Shown: positions 1 through 9,354 of the stretch, piece by piece
How positions within the stretch are numbered: the stretch's first letter is position 1
Layout of the letters: the number at the start of each line of letters is the position of its first letter
Source of the DNA: Chelativorans alearensis
GTDB taxonomy: Bacteria > Pseudomonadota > Alphaproteobacteria > Rhizobiales > Rhizobiaceae
DNA: 64,000 nucleotides
Direction of reading: 5' to 3'
NCBI RefSeq assembly: GCF_010993735.1
Contig: NZ_WQNI01000018.1
Span: 26,584-90,583 of the forward strand
Position numbers and translations under genes: made by a program
The notes under the pieces: model-generated
Told to the model about the DNA's origin: nothing
The model's database searches: none
The model's input: only the letters and a program-made list of their open reading frames with translations

Positions 1-825
1 GAGGCGAGCCGGCAGGCCGCCCTGGCGCAACTTTCGGCGGCGCGCGCGCAAGTTGACGCGAGTGCGGCGACCTATCGGGAGCTGGTGGGCGAGGAGCCTG
101 GCACGCTGAAGATGCCGAGCCCGCTGACGAGGCTTCTGCCGTCGAGCCTGGAGCAGGCGGTGGGGTTGGCGCTCGCGCAGCATCCGGCCATCGTCGCCAG
201 GCAGCATCAGGTGGACGCGGCGGCTTTCTCGGTGAAGGCGAGGGAAGGCACGCTCCTGCCGAACCTTTCGGCAACGGCGGGTTTGAGCAGGAACTACCAG
301 GATCCGAGCCAGGGACTGGACGGGGACACCACCTCGGACTCCGCCAGCATCGGACTTACGCTGACCGTGCCCATCTATCAGGGCGGCGAGGCCTCGGCGC
401 GGGTCCGCCAGTCGAAGGAATCGCTCGGCCAGGCGCGCATCAACGTCGATGTGACCCGTGACACCGTGCGCCAGGCCATCACATCGGCCTGGACCCAGTA
501 CCGGGCGGCGGTCGAGAGCGTGTCGGCCAACCGGGAACTAGTCAATGCCGCGCAGCTCGCACTTAACGGTGTCATCGAGGAGCGGGACGTCGGACAACGC
601 ACCACGCTCGATGTGCTGGACGCCCAGGCCGACGTCATCGACGCGCAGATCGATCTCGTGGAGTCCCAGCGGAACGTGGTGGTGGCGAGCTACGCCATCG
701 TTTCGGCCATGGGGCGGCTTTCGCCGAGCCAGCTTGGCCTTCAGGTTGCCACCTATCGGCCGGAAGAGCATTACAACGCCGTCAAGGACAAGTGGTTCGG
801 CCTGCGCACGCCGGACGGGCGGTAA
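1..825 (+). CDS. TolC-family outer-membrane channel, 5' end cut by window
   Basis: Outer-membrane efflux or type I secretion channel protein of the TolC family; trimers of this family form the exit duct for RND pumps and ABC exporters. Only the last 274 residues are present. The frame is open from base 1, so the start lies upstream; the GTG at 85 is just an internal valine. Visible are the second structural repeat (LALAQHPAIVARQHQVDAA, then VGQRTTLDVLDAQ) and long heptad-like helices, with a stop at 823-825. It lies 157 bp upstream of popZ on the same strand, an arrangement common in rhizobia. Family assignment is firm; the transported substrate cannot be told. Confidence 0.93.
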   Translation, partial: EASRQAALAQLSAARAQVDASAATYRELVGEEPGTLKMPSPLTRLLPSSLEQAVGLALAQHPAIVARQHQVDAAAFSVKAREGTLLPNLSATAGLSRNYQDPSQGLDGDTTSDSASIGLTLTVPIYQGGEASARVRQSKESLGQARINVDVTRDTVRQAITSAWTQYRAAVESVSANRELVNAAQLALNGVIEERDVGQRTTLDVLDAQADVIDAQIDLVESQRNVVVASYAIVSAMGRLSPSQLGLQVATYRPEEHYNAVKDKWFGLRTPDGR

Positions 826-982
826 TGCGCTCGGGGCAGTCCCGGCAACTCCTGTGTGAAAGAGCCGTAAATCCGCGTTGAGGGATTCTCACCCGCGCAA
901 GCCTTCGTTACCCTTGTGTGGTGATTCGCAAGGACGTTCTGTCCGCGACAGAGCGGTCGGATGATCGGCGGGGGCAGATAAA

Positions 983-1627
983 GTGGCGGAATTATCGGCA
1001 ATGGCACAGGCAGGCAGTGCGCAGCGTGAACCCTCGATGGAGGAGATACTGGCGTCGATCCGGCGCATCATCGAGGATGGCGAATCCGGACACAAGGACG
1101 CCAAGTCCGAGGCGGACGGCAGCCGCGAGGTTGAAGCCTTCCGCGATGAACTGAAGCCGGCCGCCACATCGCAGCCGGAGCCGGTTGCGGAAAAGAAGGT
1201 ACCGGAAGCGAAGAACGAAACCGGCCGCGCCTTCGAATGGCTGCAACCGGAAAGCCGAGAGCCGGATGCCACCGCGGCGGACAAGACCGGCGGCGAGGAG
1301 CCAAAGGCCGCCGCGTTGCGTCCGGTCGATACGTCCGGGGCGTCGCAATCGCCAGTGGGCGAGCCTGTGCGGCAAGCAGCGGCGCCTGCCCCCCAGCCTT
1401 CCGGAGACAACCGCCCGGCCATTCTATCGGAAGTGTCCGGCCGCAAGGTCGCGGCCGCCTTCGAGGAGCTCAGCGAGGCCTTCGAGGCAAGCCGCCGCAA
1501 GAGCCTTGGCGAGGCCGCCGAGGAAATGCTGCGCCCGATGCTGCAGGAATGGCTCGACAACAATCTGCCGCAGCTGGTGGAAAGGCTGGTGCGCGAAGAG
1601 ATCGAGCGCGTGGCCCGCGGGGCATAG
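983..1627 (+). CDS. popZ: PopZ (DUF2497) polar organizing protein
   Basis: Cell-pole organiser that in Caulobacter and Agrobacterium forms a polar matrix and anchors the ParB-bound centromere. The 214 residues show the family pattern: an N-terminal helix with EPSMEEILASIRRIIE (residues about 17-32), a long acidic Pro/Ala/Glu-rich linker (about 35-145), and a C-terminal helical oligomerisation region ending in MLRPMLQEWLDNNLPQLVER. The start is GTG at 983; an ATG at 1001 (codon 7) is an alternative. The valS gene follows after a 331-bp gap, as in many Hyphomicrobiales. Identity rests on both conserved ends; the linker is low complexity and not informative. Confidence 0.92.
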   Translation: MAELSAMAQAGSAQREPSMEEILASIRRIIEDGESGHKDAKSEADGSREVEAFRDELKPAATSQPEPVAEKKVPEAKNETGRAFEWLQPESREPDATAADKTGGEEPKAAALRPVDTSGASQSPVGEPVRQAAAPAPQPSGDNRPAILSEVSGRKVAAAFEELSEAFEASRRKSLGEAAEEMLRPMLQEWLDNNLPQLVERLVREEIERVARGA

Positions 1628-1833
1628 GACCGGTCATTCCTTCTTCATCCCGGGCTAGCCTTCTGCCTGTTCCCGGTTGTGGGGCGCGGGTAGTCGGCTT
1701 TCGGACGATTGCCAGCGCTTCTGCGCTGGTGCTCTGATGCAAACAGGTGGTACTGTCTGCCGAGATCGCACCACTACGGCGCCGTGCGTCCTTTCAGACA
1801 CTACACAAGGGGCGCTGTAAGCTATTGAAACTG

Positions 1834-1878
1834 CGCATCGTGCTTTCCGAAACCGATTCCGGCTTTCGGGCCGGTGCC
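1834..1878. repeat. Possible rhizobial intergenic palindrome in the popZ-valS gap
   Basis: An imperfect palindrome begins GCATCGTGCTTTCCGAAA and ends CTTTCGGGCCGGTGC. Its layout resembles the dispersed intergenic palindromes of rhizobia, in which GCAT-type ends flank a CCGAAAACCGG-like centre. Only one copy lies in the window, so membership in a repeat family is inferred from memory of the motif. The rest of the 331-bp gap (1628-1958) holds a candidate promoter and no gene I can support. Confidence 0.3.
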
Positions 1879-1888
1879 GTAGTCACGG

Positions 1889-1917
1889 TTGACTTGCCCT
1901 GACCCTTCGGCTTTACA
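1889..1917 (+). promoter_or_regulatory. Candidate promoter of valS
   Basis: TTGACT (1889-1894), a 17-bp spacer and TTTACA (1912-1917) resemble a sigma-70 type promoter, about 40 bp upstream of the valS ATG. The -35 box is good and the -10 box is weak. No transcript evidence is available. Confidence 0.35.
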
Positions 1918-1958
1918 CCGGGCACATATCAATACGCCGGCAAGCGCGGACATCCCTC

Positions 1959-4742
1959 ATGCTTGAAAAGACCTATGACGCCGCGGGCGTCGAGAAGAAA
2001 ATCGCCGAACGCTGGGAAGAGGCGGGCGCCTTCGCCGCCGGCGCCGGGGCCGAACCCGGCGCGGAAACCTTCACCATCGTCATCCCGCCGCCCAATGTGA
2101 CCGGCTCGCTGCACATCGGCCACGCGCTCAACAACACGCTGCAGGACATCATGGTCCGCTTCGAGCGCATGCGCGGCAAGAACGTCTTGTGGCAGCCGGG
2201 CATGGATCATGCCGGCATCGCCACGCAGATGGTGGTCGAGCGGCAGCTGATGGAGCGCCAGATAAACCGGCGCAAGCTCGGCCGCGAGAAGTTCATCGAG
2301 AAGGTCTGGGAGTGGAAGGAGGAGTCCGGCGGCGCCATCATGAACCAGTTGAAGCGCCTCGGCGCCTCCTGCGACTGGGACCGTGAGCGCTTCACCATGG
2401 ACGAGGGGCTTTCGAAGGCCGTTCTCGAAGTGTTTGTCACGCTTTACAAGCAGGGGCTCATCTACCGCGACAAGCGGCTGGTCAACTGGGATCCGAAGCT
2501 TCTCACGGCGATCTCCGATCTGGAGGTGGAGCAGGTCGAGGTCAATGGCCATCTCTGGCATTTCCGCTACCCGATCGAAGGTATGGCCTTCGACCCCGAG
2601 GACCAGAGAACCTATCTCACCGTCGCCACGACGCGGCCCGAGACGATGCTGGGCGACACCGCCGTCGCGGTGAACCCGGACGACGAGCGCTACAAGCACC
2701 TGGTCGGCAAGAACGTCATCCTGCCCATCGTCGGGCGGAGGATTCCCATCGTCGCCGACGAATATTCCGACCCGGAAAAGGGCAGCGGTGCGGTGAAGAT
2801 CACGCCCGCGCACGATTTCAACGATTTCGAGGTCGGCAAGCGGCATCGCCTGCGCGCGATCAATGTCATGACCGCCGAGGCGGCCATCGATATCCTGGAG
2901 AACGAGGATTTCCTCGAAGGCCTCGAGCCGACCGGGATGCAGCGCGGCGTGTGGCAGCAGTTGCAGGGGCTCGACCGGTTCGAGGCGCGCAAGCTGATCG
3001 TCAGGATCATGGAAGAGGGCGGGCTGGTCGGCAAGATCGAAGACCACGTCCACATGGTGCCGCACGATGAGAAGTCGAAATCGACGATCATCGAGCCGTT
3101 TCTCACCGACCAGTGGTACGTCGACGCCAAGACGCTCGCCAAGCCGGCGATCGAATCCGTGCGCGCCGGGCGCACCTCCTTCGTGCCGAAGAACTGGGAG
3201 AAAACCTATTTCGAGTGGATGGAAAACATCCAGCCCTGGTGCATCTCGCGTCAGCTCTGGTGGGGACACCGGATTCCGGCCTGGTACGGCCCCGACGGGC
3301 AGGTCTTCGTCGAGAAGGACGAAGAGACGGCCCTGGAAGCGGCCATCCAGCACTACATCGCGCTGGAAGGGCCGTGGAAGGCCTGGGTGGAGGAGAAGCT
3401 CGAGAATTTCGCCCCCGGCGACATCCTGACCCGCGACGAGGACGTGCTGGATACCTGGTTCTCGTCGGCGCTATGGCCCTTCTCGACGCTCGGCTGGCCG
3501 GACAAGGCGCCGGCGCTCAAGACCTATTATCCGACCTCCGTTCTCGTCACCGGGTTCGACATCATCTTCTTCTGGGTCGCCCGGATGATGATGATGAGCC
3601 TGCATTTCATGGACGAGGAGCCGTTCCACACGGTCTACGTCCATGCGCTGGTGCGCGACAAGAACGGCGCCAAGATGTCGAAGTCGAAGGGCAACGTCAT
3701 CGACCCGCTGGAACTGATCGATGAGTACGGCGCCGACGCGCTGCGCTTCACGCTGGCTATCATGGCCGCCCAGGGGCGCGACGTGAAGCTCGACCCGGCG
3801 CGGGTGGCAGGCTACCGCAACTTCGGCACCAAGCTGTGGAACGCCACGCGCTTCGCGCAGATGAACGGCGTGGCGCGCGATGCCACGTTCCGGCCGGAGA
3901 ACGCCAAGCTGGCGATCAATCGCTGGATATTGACGGAGCTGACGAAGGCTGCGGCGGCGGTGACCGACGGCATCACCTCCTACCGGTTCAACGATGCGGC
4001 GGGCGCGGCCTACCGTTTCGTCTGGAGCCTGTTCTGCGATTGGTACCTGGAACTGCTCAAGCCCGTCTTTTCCGGCAAGGACGAGGCGGCCAAGGCCGAG
4101 GCGCGGGCTTGCGCGGCCTATGTGCTGGACGACATCTACAAGCTTCTCCACCCCATGATGCCCTTCATGACGGAGGAATTGTGGGCGCTGACGGCGGGCG
4201 AGGGCGGCCGCAACGACCTCCTGGCCCTGACGCGCTGGCCGCGGCCGGGCTTCGAGGACGACGAGGCGGCAGCCGACATCAACTGGCTGGTCGATCTCGT
4301 CTCCGGCATCCGTTCCGTGCGCGCCGAGATGAACGTGCCGCCTGCATCCGTGGCGCCGCTGATCGCCGTCGGTGCGGACGAGACGACGCGGGCGCGTCTT
4401 GCCCGCCACGATCCGGCCATCCGGCGGCTGGCGCGTGTCGGCGAGGTGGGCTTTGCCGGGGAAGCGCCGAAAGGTTCGGCACAGATCCTGCTGGGCGAGG
4501 CGACCTTCTGCCTGCCGCTCGGCGACCTCATCGACCTTAAGGCCGAGGTTGCGCGGCTGGAGAAGGAAATCGCCAAGATGGCGGGCGAGGTCCAGCGCCT
4601 GGAAAAGAAGCTCGGCAATGACAAGTTCGTCGCCAATGCGCCGGAGGAGATCGTCGCCGCCGAGCGCGAGAAGCTGGCCGAGTTCGTCGAGGCCAGGACG
4701 CGGCTCGAAGCCGCCCTGGCGCGCGTGCGCGAGGCGGGCTGA
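1959..4742 (+). CDS. valS: Valyl-tRNA synthetase
   Basis: Class I aminoacyl-tRNA synthetase that charges tRNA-Val with valine in the cytoplasm. The 927-residue protein has the HIGH box (LHIGH, residues about 51-55), an editing (CP1) domain in the middle, the catalytic KMSKS box (GAKMSKSKGN, about 570-579), an anticodon-binding helical domain, and the C-terminal coiled-coil arm typical of ValS (about 855-925, rich in Glu/Lys/Leu heptads). Start ATG at 1959. It stands alone, downstream of popZ. Length and both signature motifs are normal, so the assignment is firm. Confidence 0.98.
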   Translation: MLEKTYDAAGVEKKIAERWEEAGAFAAGAGAEPGAETFTIVIPPPNVTGSLHIGHALNNTLQDIMVRFERMRGKNVLWQPGMDHAGIATQMVVERQLMERQINRRKLGREKFIEKVWEWKEESGGAIMNQLKRLGASCDWDRERFTMDEGLSKAVLEVFVTLYKQGLIYRDKRLVNWDPKLLTAISDLEVEQVEVNGHLWHFRYPIEGMAFDPEDQRTYLTVATTRPETMLGDTAVAVNPDDERYKHLVGKNVILPIVGRRIPIVADEYSDPEKGSGAVKITPAHDFNDFEVGKRHRLRAINVMTAEAAIDILENEDFLEGLEPTGMQRGVWQQLQGLDRFEARKLIVRIMEEGGLVGKIEDHVHMVPHDEKSKSTIIEPFLTDQWYVDAKTLAKPAIESVRAGRTSFVPKNWEKTYFEWMENIQPWCISRQLWWGHRIPAWYGPDGQVFVEKDEETALEAAIQHYIALEGPWKAWVEEKLENFAPGDILTRDEDVLDTWFSSALWPFSTLGWPDKAPALKTYYPTSVLVTGFDIIFFWVARMMMMSLHFMDEEPFHTVYVHALVRDKNGAKMSKSKGNVIDPLELIDEYGADALRFTLAIMAAQGRDVKLDPARVAGYRNFGTKLWNATRFAQMNGVARDATFRPENAKLAINRWILTELTKAAAAVTDGITSYRFNDAAGAAYRFVWSLFCDWYLELLKPVFSGKDEAAKAEARACAAYVLDDIYKLLHPMMPFMTEELWALTAGEGGRNDLLALTRWPRPGFEDDEAAADINWLVDLVSGIRSVRAEMNVPPASVAPLIAVGADETTRARLARHDPAIRRLARVGEVGFAGEAPKGSAQILLGEATFCLPLGDLIDLKAEVARLEKEIAKMAGEVQRLEKKLGNDKFVANAPEEIVAAEREKLAEFVEARTRLEAALARVREAG

Positions 4743-4754
4743 GCGCCCGCCAGC

Positions 4755-4779
4755 GGGCCGGGCCGATTCGCCCCGGCCC
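4755..4779 (+). terminator. GC-rich hairpin after valS
   Basis: GGGCCGGG (4755-4762) pairs with CCCGGCCC (4772-4779), an 8-bp stem 13 bp after the valS stop. No T-run follows, so a role as terminator is only possible. The remaining gap to 5110 holds a candidate promoter and no gene I can support. Confidence 0.3.
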
Positions 4780-5041
4780 CTCCGCGGGGGTCCCGAAAGC
4801 GCAAAAGAGGTAGTGCGTAGACCGCCTCTTCCTCCATGGTTCATCTTTTTGGAGGGATGTCACGTTTTTGCAACAGCGGCTTCGACTGCCGGCGTTTGTT
4901 GCTGAAAAACGGCCGATTTGCGGCCAAAATGGGCATGGCCTCGCCACGTTTTGCACCGCCGCAGCACCTCTTGTCCGCCAAAATGGGGCTTACGTACAGG
5001 TAAAAGCTGGCCTTCTCCCGCTGCGCGACGCGCGAAGTTAA

Positions 5042-5069
5042 TTGTCTGCGATAATAGCCTTGTTATCCT
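5042..5069 (+). promoter_or_regulatory. Candidate promoter of the FadL-type porin gene
   Basis: TTGTCT (5042-5047), a 16-bp spacer and TATCCT (5064-5069) lie about 40 bp upstream of the ATG at 5111, in a locally AT-richer stretch. A ribosome-binding stretch AAGGGAGGG follows shortly before the start codon. Confidence 0.4.
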
Positions 5070-5110
5070 GCCTTCACACGAGCGTTTAAAGGTAAGGGAG
5101 GGTCCTCGTA

Positions 5111-6262
5111 ATGCGTTTCAGTCTTTTGGGATATTCGGCTTTGACCGCCGTGCTCATCGCGGGCAGCGCCCAGGCCAACGGGTTTTCGCGCGGCACGGCG
5201 GATACGGATATTCTTTATGACGACGGGAATTTCACTTTCCGCGCCGGCGCGATCTATGTCACGCCCAGCCACAAGCTGGAGTCGACCCCAACCGCGGCGC
5301 CCAATCCGGCCATTGAGGGGCATAACTATCTTGAAAACTACATCATCCCGACGGGGGCGGTGAAGTTCGGATTCACCGAAAACCTGGCCTGCGCGGGAAC
5401 CTTCACGACCCCCTATGGCGCGAATTCCAGCTACGATTCGTTTTATGGTCCTTCCGGCAAATTGCTGGAAGAGTTCACGGTCGCGGAATTCGGCGCCACA
5501 TGTGCCGTCTTCTTGCCCGTCGGGCCTGGGCGCCTCGCCATTCTGGGCGGCGCGTTCATCGAGTCGTTCGATTACACGCTGGAGGCCGAACCGTTGCTCC
5601 TTGGCGGAGCTCCGCTGAGTGTCGATCTTGATAGCCGTGCCTATGGCTGGCGAGCGGGCATCGGTTATGAGATTCCCGAATACGCGTTCCGCGCCGAACT
5701 CATGTACCGGTCGGGAACGACGCATGACGCCACGGGCAGCGGGGTGTTTATCCATCCGGTGTTTGGTCCTGTCCCGCTTTCGGCGGACGGCAATGGCGAG
5801 CTTCCCCAAAGCGTGGAGTTGAAGCTTCAATCGGGCATCGCGCCGGGCTGGCTTGCTTTCGGTTCAGTCAAATGGACGGATTGGTCCGTGAATGAGACGC
5901 TGGATCTGTCCGTATCGAACCCCGCCGTTGGAACGATTGATAGTCTCAATCAATATTATTGGGACGACAGCTGGACCATCACCGCCGGCGTCGGTCACGC
6001 CTTCACGGAAAAGGTCTCCGGTTCGGTTCTGCTGCAATGGGACCAGGGCGTCAGCACCGGGTTCGACCTGCGTGGAGACAAGTGGATGGTCGCAGCGGGC
6101 GCCAGCTTCAAGGATTCGCTTGGCGGCGAGTTGCGCCTCGGGGCCGGCGCCGTCCACCTGGCTTCGGTGGACATCGACGATCCGACCGCGATCAATGCGG
6201 GAGCTTCCGCCGATTCCGGCTGGGCCGGCATCTTCTCGGCCTCCTACAAGGTGAAATGGTAA
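5111..6262 (+). CDS. OmpP1/FadL/TodX-family outer-membrane transporter
   Basis: Probable outer-membrane beta-barrel for hydrophobic substrates such as fatty acids or aromatics (family knowledge; the substrate is not shown). The 383 residues start with a signal peptide (MRFSLLGYSALTAVLIAGSAQA), with likely cleavage before NGFSRG; a mature N-terminus beginning with Asn and Gly-Phe is usual in FadL proteins. Alternating aromatic and polar strands follow, with a barrel-like end SASYKVKW. It has its own candidate promoter and a strong terminator, so it is probably a single-gene unit. Symbol left blank because FadL paralogues are common and differ in substrate. Confidence 0.88.
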   Translation: MRFSLLGYSALTAVLIAGSAQANGFSRGTADTDILYDDGNFTFRAGAIYVTPSHKLESTPTAAPNPAIEGHNYLENYIIPTGAVKFGFTENLACAGTFTTPYGANSSYDSFYGPSGKLLEEFTVAEFGATCAVFLPVGPGRLAILGGAFIESFDYTLEAEPLLLGGAPLSVDLDSRAYGWRAGIGYEIPEYAFRAELMYRSGTTHDATGSGVFIHPVFGPVPLSADGNGELPQSVELKLQSGIAPGWLAFGSVKWTDWSVNETLDLSVSNPAVGTIDSLNQYYWDDSWTITAGVGHAFTEKVSGSVLLQWDQGVSTGFDLRGDKWMVAAGASFKDSLGGELRLGAGAVHLASVDIDDPTAINAGASADSGWAGIFSASYKVKW

Positions 6263-6293
6263 TACCGCGGCAGATCCGTTCGATCTGCATCTC

Positions 6294-6322
6294 GACCCGG
6301 CCTTCGTGCCGGGTCTTTTCTT
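6294..6322 (+). terminator. Rho-independent terminator after the FadL-type gene
   Basis: GACCCGGC (6294-6301) pairs perfectly with GCCGGGTC (6308-6315) around a 6-nt loop, followed by TTTTCTT. A second small hairpin (GCAGATC/GATCTGC, 6270-6288) lies between it and the stop codon. Confidence 0.85.
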
Positions 6323-6501
6323 GTGCGGCGAGCGGCCGGAAGTTGCGGCAAATTGCGTCGAAGGGCTTGAAACCGAAGCCGAACTACCGCAGATAGATGG
6401 GGTATGTCACCCGGGCCGGGCCCCTCTGGCAGGCAAGGCGTTGCCTGTGATGTCGGACCGATCGACAACGCGCTAACGCGGCGCAACCTTCAACCCAACA
6501 A

Positions 6502-7431
6502 ATGACATTGCATGATTGGCTGTGGCCCGGCTTCCTGGCGTTCGTCGCCATTATTCTCTTTGTCGACCTTTTCGTTCTTCACCGCCGGGATCACGTCATC
6601 TCGACGTCCGGGGCGTGCCGTACCGTGGGCGCCTATGTGGGACTGGCGATGCTGTTCGCCGCCGGGGTGTTCGCCTTTGCTGGCGCTGACCGGGGAGCCG
6701 AGTTCCTTACCGGCTATCTGATCGAGCAGGCGCTTTCCCTCGACAACATCTTCGTCATCGCGCTCATCTTCACCTATTTCAAGGTGCCGGCGGAAGCCCA
6801 GTACCGGGTGCTGTTCTATGGCATCGTCGGCGCCATCGTCATGCGGCTGTCGCTCATCGTGCCGGGCGTGAAGCTGGTGGACCAGTTCCACGTGGTGGCC
6901 ATGGCGCTGGGCGGGCTCCTCATCTTCTCCGGCTTCAAGATGATGACGAGTGGCGACGACATGGTCGACCCCGGCGAAAGCTTCGCCGTCAAGTTGCTCA
7001 TGCGCACCGGCCGTGTCACGCCGGAATATGACGGGGCGAAGTTCCTCACCCGCCGCAACGGCCTTCTCTACATGACGCCGCTCTTCGTCGTGCTGGTAAC
7101 GGTCGAGATCACCGACCTCGTCTTCGCTGTGGACTCCATTCCGGCGGTGCTGGCGGTTTCAAACGATGCCTTTATCGTCTTTTCCTCCAATGTCTTCGCC
7201 ATCCTCGGCCTGCGCGCGCTGTTCTTCGTGCTGTCGGGCATGCTGCGCACCTTCCGCCACCTGAAGACCGGGCTGTCGCTGGTTCTCGTCTTCATCGGCC
7301 TGAAGATGCTGTTTGCCCAATATATCGAGATTCCCTCGATGGTGGCGCTCGGCGTGACCGCGCTCATTATCGGCGCCTCGGTGGTGGCCTCCATACTGCA
7401 TCGCGAGGAGAGCTCCGAGACGGAGCGTTAG
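6502..7431 (+). CDS. TerC/Alx-family integral membrane protein
   Basis: Polytopic inner-membrane protein of the TerC family; members are linked to tellurite resistance and, for Alx and bacterial TerC homologues, to manganese handling. The 309 residues contain about nine hydrophobic segments and both family motifs with intramembrane acidic residues: EQALSLDNIFVIALIF (about residues 75-90) and TDLVFAVDSIPAVLAVS (about 201-217). The start is ATG at 6502 with no strong ribosome-binding site. It is monocistronic between two hairpins. Its specific substrate in this organism is not known. Confidence 0.9.
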   Translation: MTLHDWLWPGFLAFVAIILFVDLFVLHRRDHVISTSGACRTVGAYVGLAMLFAAGVFAFAGADRGAEFLTGYLIEQALSLDNIFVIALIFTYFKVPAEAQYRVLFYGIVGAIVMRLSLIVPGVKLVDQFHVVAMALGGLLIFSGFKMMTSGDDMVDPGESFAVKLLMRTGRVTPEYDGAKFLTRRNGLLYMTPLFVVLVTVEITDLVFAVDSIPAVLAVSNDAFIVFSSNVFAILGLRALFFVLSGMLRTFRHLKTGLSLVLVFIGLKMLFAQYIEIPSMVALGVTALIIGASVVASILHREESSETER

Positions 7432-7444
7432 CCCGCGTCCTATC

Positions 7445-7478
7445 TGCCGATCCGCTATCAAAATGTTGCGGATCGGCA
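7445..7478 (+). terminator. Strong hairpin after the terC-type gene
   Basis: TGCCGATCCGC (7445-7455) and GCGGATCGGCA (7468-7478) form a perfect 11-bp stem with a 12-nt loop, 13 bp after the stop codon. The following bases are ACACTTTCTC, with no clean T-run, so termination is likely but not certain. Confidence 0.5.
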
Positions 7479-7629
7479 ACACTTTCTCAAGATGCTATGC
7501 GCTAGAACTGTGCGGGGACGATACGTCAATTTCCCGCCATAAACCGGGCGCACCGAAAACATCTCTCGGACCGCGCCATTACGAAAACGCGTGTCAGGAG
7601 AAGCCGCAAAGCTGCGGCAAAGGTGAATT

Positions 7630-9354
7630 ATGGACGCTCGAGCGATTTCAAAGGCAAAACTTCCCAGCCGCCACGTGACCGTCGGCCCGGCGCGTGCGCC
7701 GCATCGGTCCTACCTCTACGCCATGGGCCTTTCGCCGGAGGAGATCGCACAGCCGCTGGTAGGCGTCGCTACCTGCTGGAACGAAGCCGCTCCGTGCAAC
7801 ATTTCGCTGATGCGCCAGGCGCAGGTGGTCAAGAAGGGCGTGGCCGCCGCCAGGGGCACGCCGCGCGAGTTCACCACCATCACCGTCACCGATGGCATCG
7901 CCATGGGCCATCAGGGCATGAAGGCCTCGCTGGTGTCGCGCGACGTCATCGCCGATTCCGTCGAGCTGACCATGCGCGGCCACTGCTACGATGCCCTGGT
8001 GGGGCTCGCCGGCTGCGACAAGTCGCTGCCCGGCATGATGATGGCCATGGTGCGGCTCAACGTGCCGTCGGTCTTCATCTACGGCGGCTCCATCCTGCCC
8101 GGCACCTTTCGCGGGCGCCAGATCACCGTCCAGGACGTTTTCGAGGCCGTGGGCCAGCATTCGGTCGGGACCATATCCGACGACGACCTTTCCGAGATCG
8201 AGCAGGCGGCGTGTCCCTCGGCCGGCTCTTGCGGGGCGCAATTCACCGCCAACACCATGGCGACGGTGGCAGAGGCCATCGGCCTGGCGTTGCCCTATTC
8301 CTGCGGCGCGCCGGCGCCTTACGAGATGCGCGACCGCTTCAACTACGCTTCGGGCGAGAAGGTGATGGAGCTGATCGCCAAGCAGATCCGCCCGCGCGAC
8401 ATCGTCACCCGCAAGGCGCTGGAGAACGCGGCGGCCGTGGTCGCCGCCTCGGGCGGCTCGACCAACGGGGCGCTGCACCTGCCGGCCATCGCCCATGAGG
8501 CGGGCATCAAGTTCGATCTCTTCGACGTGGCGGAGATCTTCAAGAAGACCCCTTATATCGCCGACCTGAAGCCGGGCGGCAAATATGTCGCCAAGGACAT
8601 GTTCGAGGCTGGCGGCATCCCGCTTCTGATGAAGACGCTGCTGGATAACGGCTACCTGCACGGCGACTGCATGACGGTGACCGGCCGCACGGTGGCCGAG
8701 AACATGGAGCGCGTTCAGTGGAACGACGCGCAGGACGTGGTGTACCCGGCCAACAAGCCCATCAGCCCCACCGGCGGCGTCGTCGGCCTGAAAGGCAATC
8801 TGGCGCCCGAGGGGGCCATCGTGAAGGTCGCCGGCATGAAGAACTTGAGGTTCTCCGGTCCGGCGCGCTGCTTCGATTCGGAAGAGGAGTGCTTCGCCGC
8901 CGTCAACGAGCGCCGCTACGAGGAAGGCGAAGTGCTGGTGATTCGCTACGAGGGCCCCAAGGGCGGCCCCGGCATGCGCGAGATGCTGGCCACCACCGCC
9001 GCCCTCTACGGCCAGGGCATGGGCGACAAGGTGGCGCTGATCACCGACGGTCGCTTCTCAGGCGCCACGCGTGGCTTCTGCATCGGCCATGTGGGGCCGG
9101 AGGCCGCCACCGGCGGGCCCATCGGCCTTCTGCGTGATGGCGACGTCATCACCATCGATGCGGTGGAAGGCACGATCGATGTGGCACTCAGCGAGGAAGA
9201 GCTTGCCGAGCGCCTGAAGGGCTGGACGCCCCGCGAAACGGACTACCAGTCCGGCGCGATCTGGAAGTACGCGCAGACGGTCGGTTCGGCTCGCTACGGC
9301 GCCGTGACCCATCCCGGCGGGGAGAAAGAAACCCACTGCTATGCGGATATCTAA
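7630..9354 (+). CDS. ilvD: Dihydroxy-acid dehydratase
   Basis: Third step of isoleucine/valine biosynthesis: dehydrates 2,3-dihydroxy-isovalerate and 2,3-dihydroxy-3-methylvalerate to the 2-keto acids, using an Fe-S cluster and Mg2+. The 574-residue protein has the three cluster cysteine contexts ([32 protein letters not shown]) and the C-terminal GRFSGATRG motif. The start is ATG at 7630, preceded by AAAGGTG and a small hairpin (GCCGCA/TGCGGC). The 150-bp leader shows no obvious branched-chain leader peptide. The end overlaps exoR by 14 bp, suggesting co-transcription or translational coupling. Confidence 0.98.
   Translation: MDARAISKAKLPSRHVTVGPARAPHRSYLYAMGLSPEEIAQPLVGVATCWNEAAPCNISLMRQAQVVKKGVAAARGTPREFTTITVTDGIAMGHQGMKASLVSRDVIADSVELTMRGHCYDALVGLAGCDKSLPGMMMAMVRLNVPSVFIYGGSILPGTFRGRQITVQDVFEAVGQHSVGTISDDDLSEIEQAACPSAGSCGAQFTANTMATVAEAIGLALPYSCGAPAPYEMRDRFNYASGEKVMELIAKQIRPRDIVTRKALENAAAVVAASGGSTNGALHLPAIAHEAGIKFDLFDVAEIFKKTPYIADLKPGGKYVAKDMFEAGGIPLLMKTLLDNGYLHGDCMTVTGRTVAENMERVQWNDAQDVVYPANKPISPTGGVVGLKGNLAPEGAIVKVAGMKNLRFSGPARCFDSEEECFAAVNERRYEEGEVLVIRYEGPKGGPGMREMLATTAALYGQGMGDKVALITDGRFSGATRGFCIGHVGPEAATGGPIGLLRDGDVITIDAVEGTIDVALSEEELAERLKGWTPRETDYQSGAIWKYAQTVGSARYGAVTHPGGEKETHCYADI

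Noticed and set aside
1929..3353. Long minus-strand open frame opposite valS
   Set aside because: Its composition (Asp/Leu/Arg/His-rich) is the mirror of valS codon use, and valS is certain.
6323..6501. Possible yybP-ykoY manganese riboswitch before the TerC-family gene
   Set aside because: TerC/Alx genes often carry this riboswitch, but I could not find its conserved core elements in the 179-bp leader.
7479..7629. Transcription attenuator with a branched-chain leader peptide before ilvD
   Set aside because: No short frame with clustered Ile, Val or Leu codons followed by alternative hairpins was seen.
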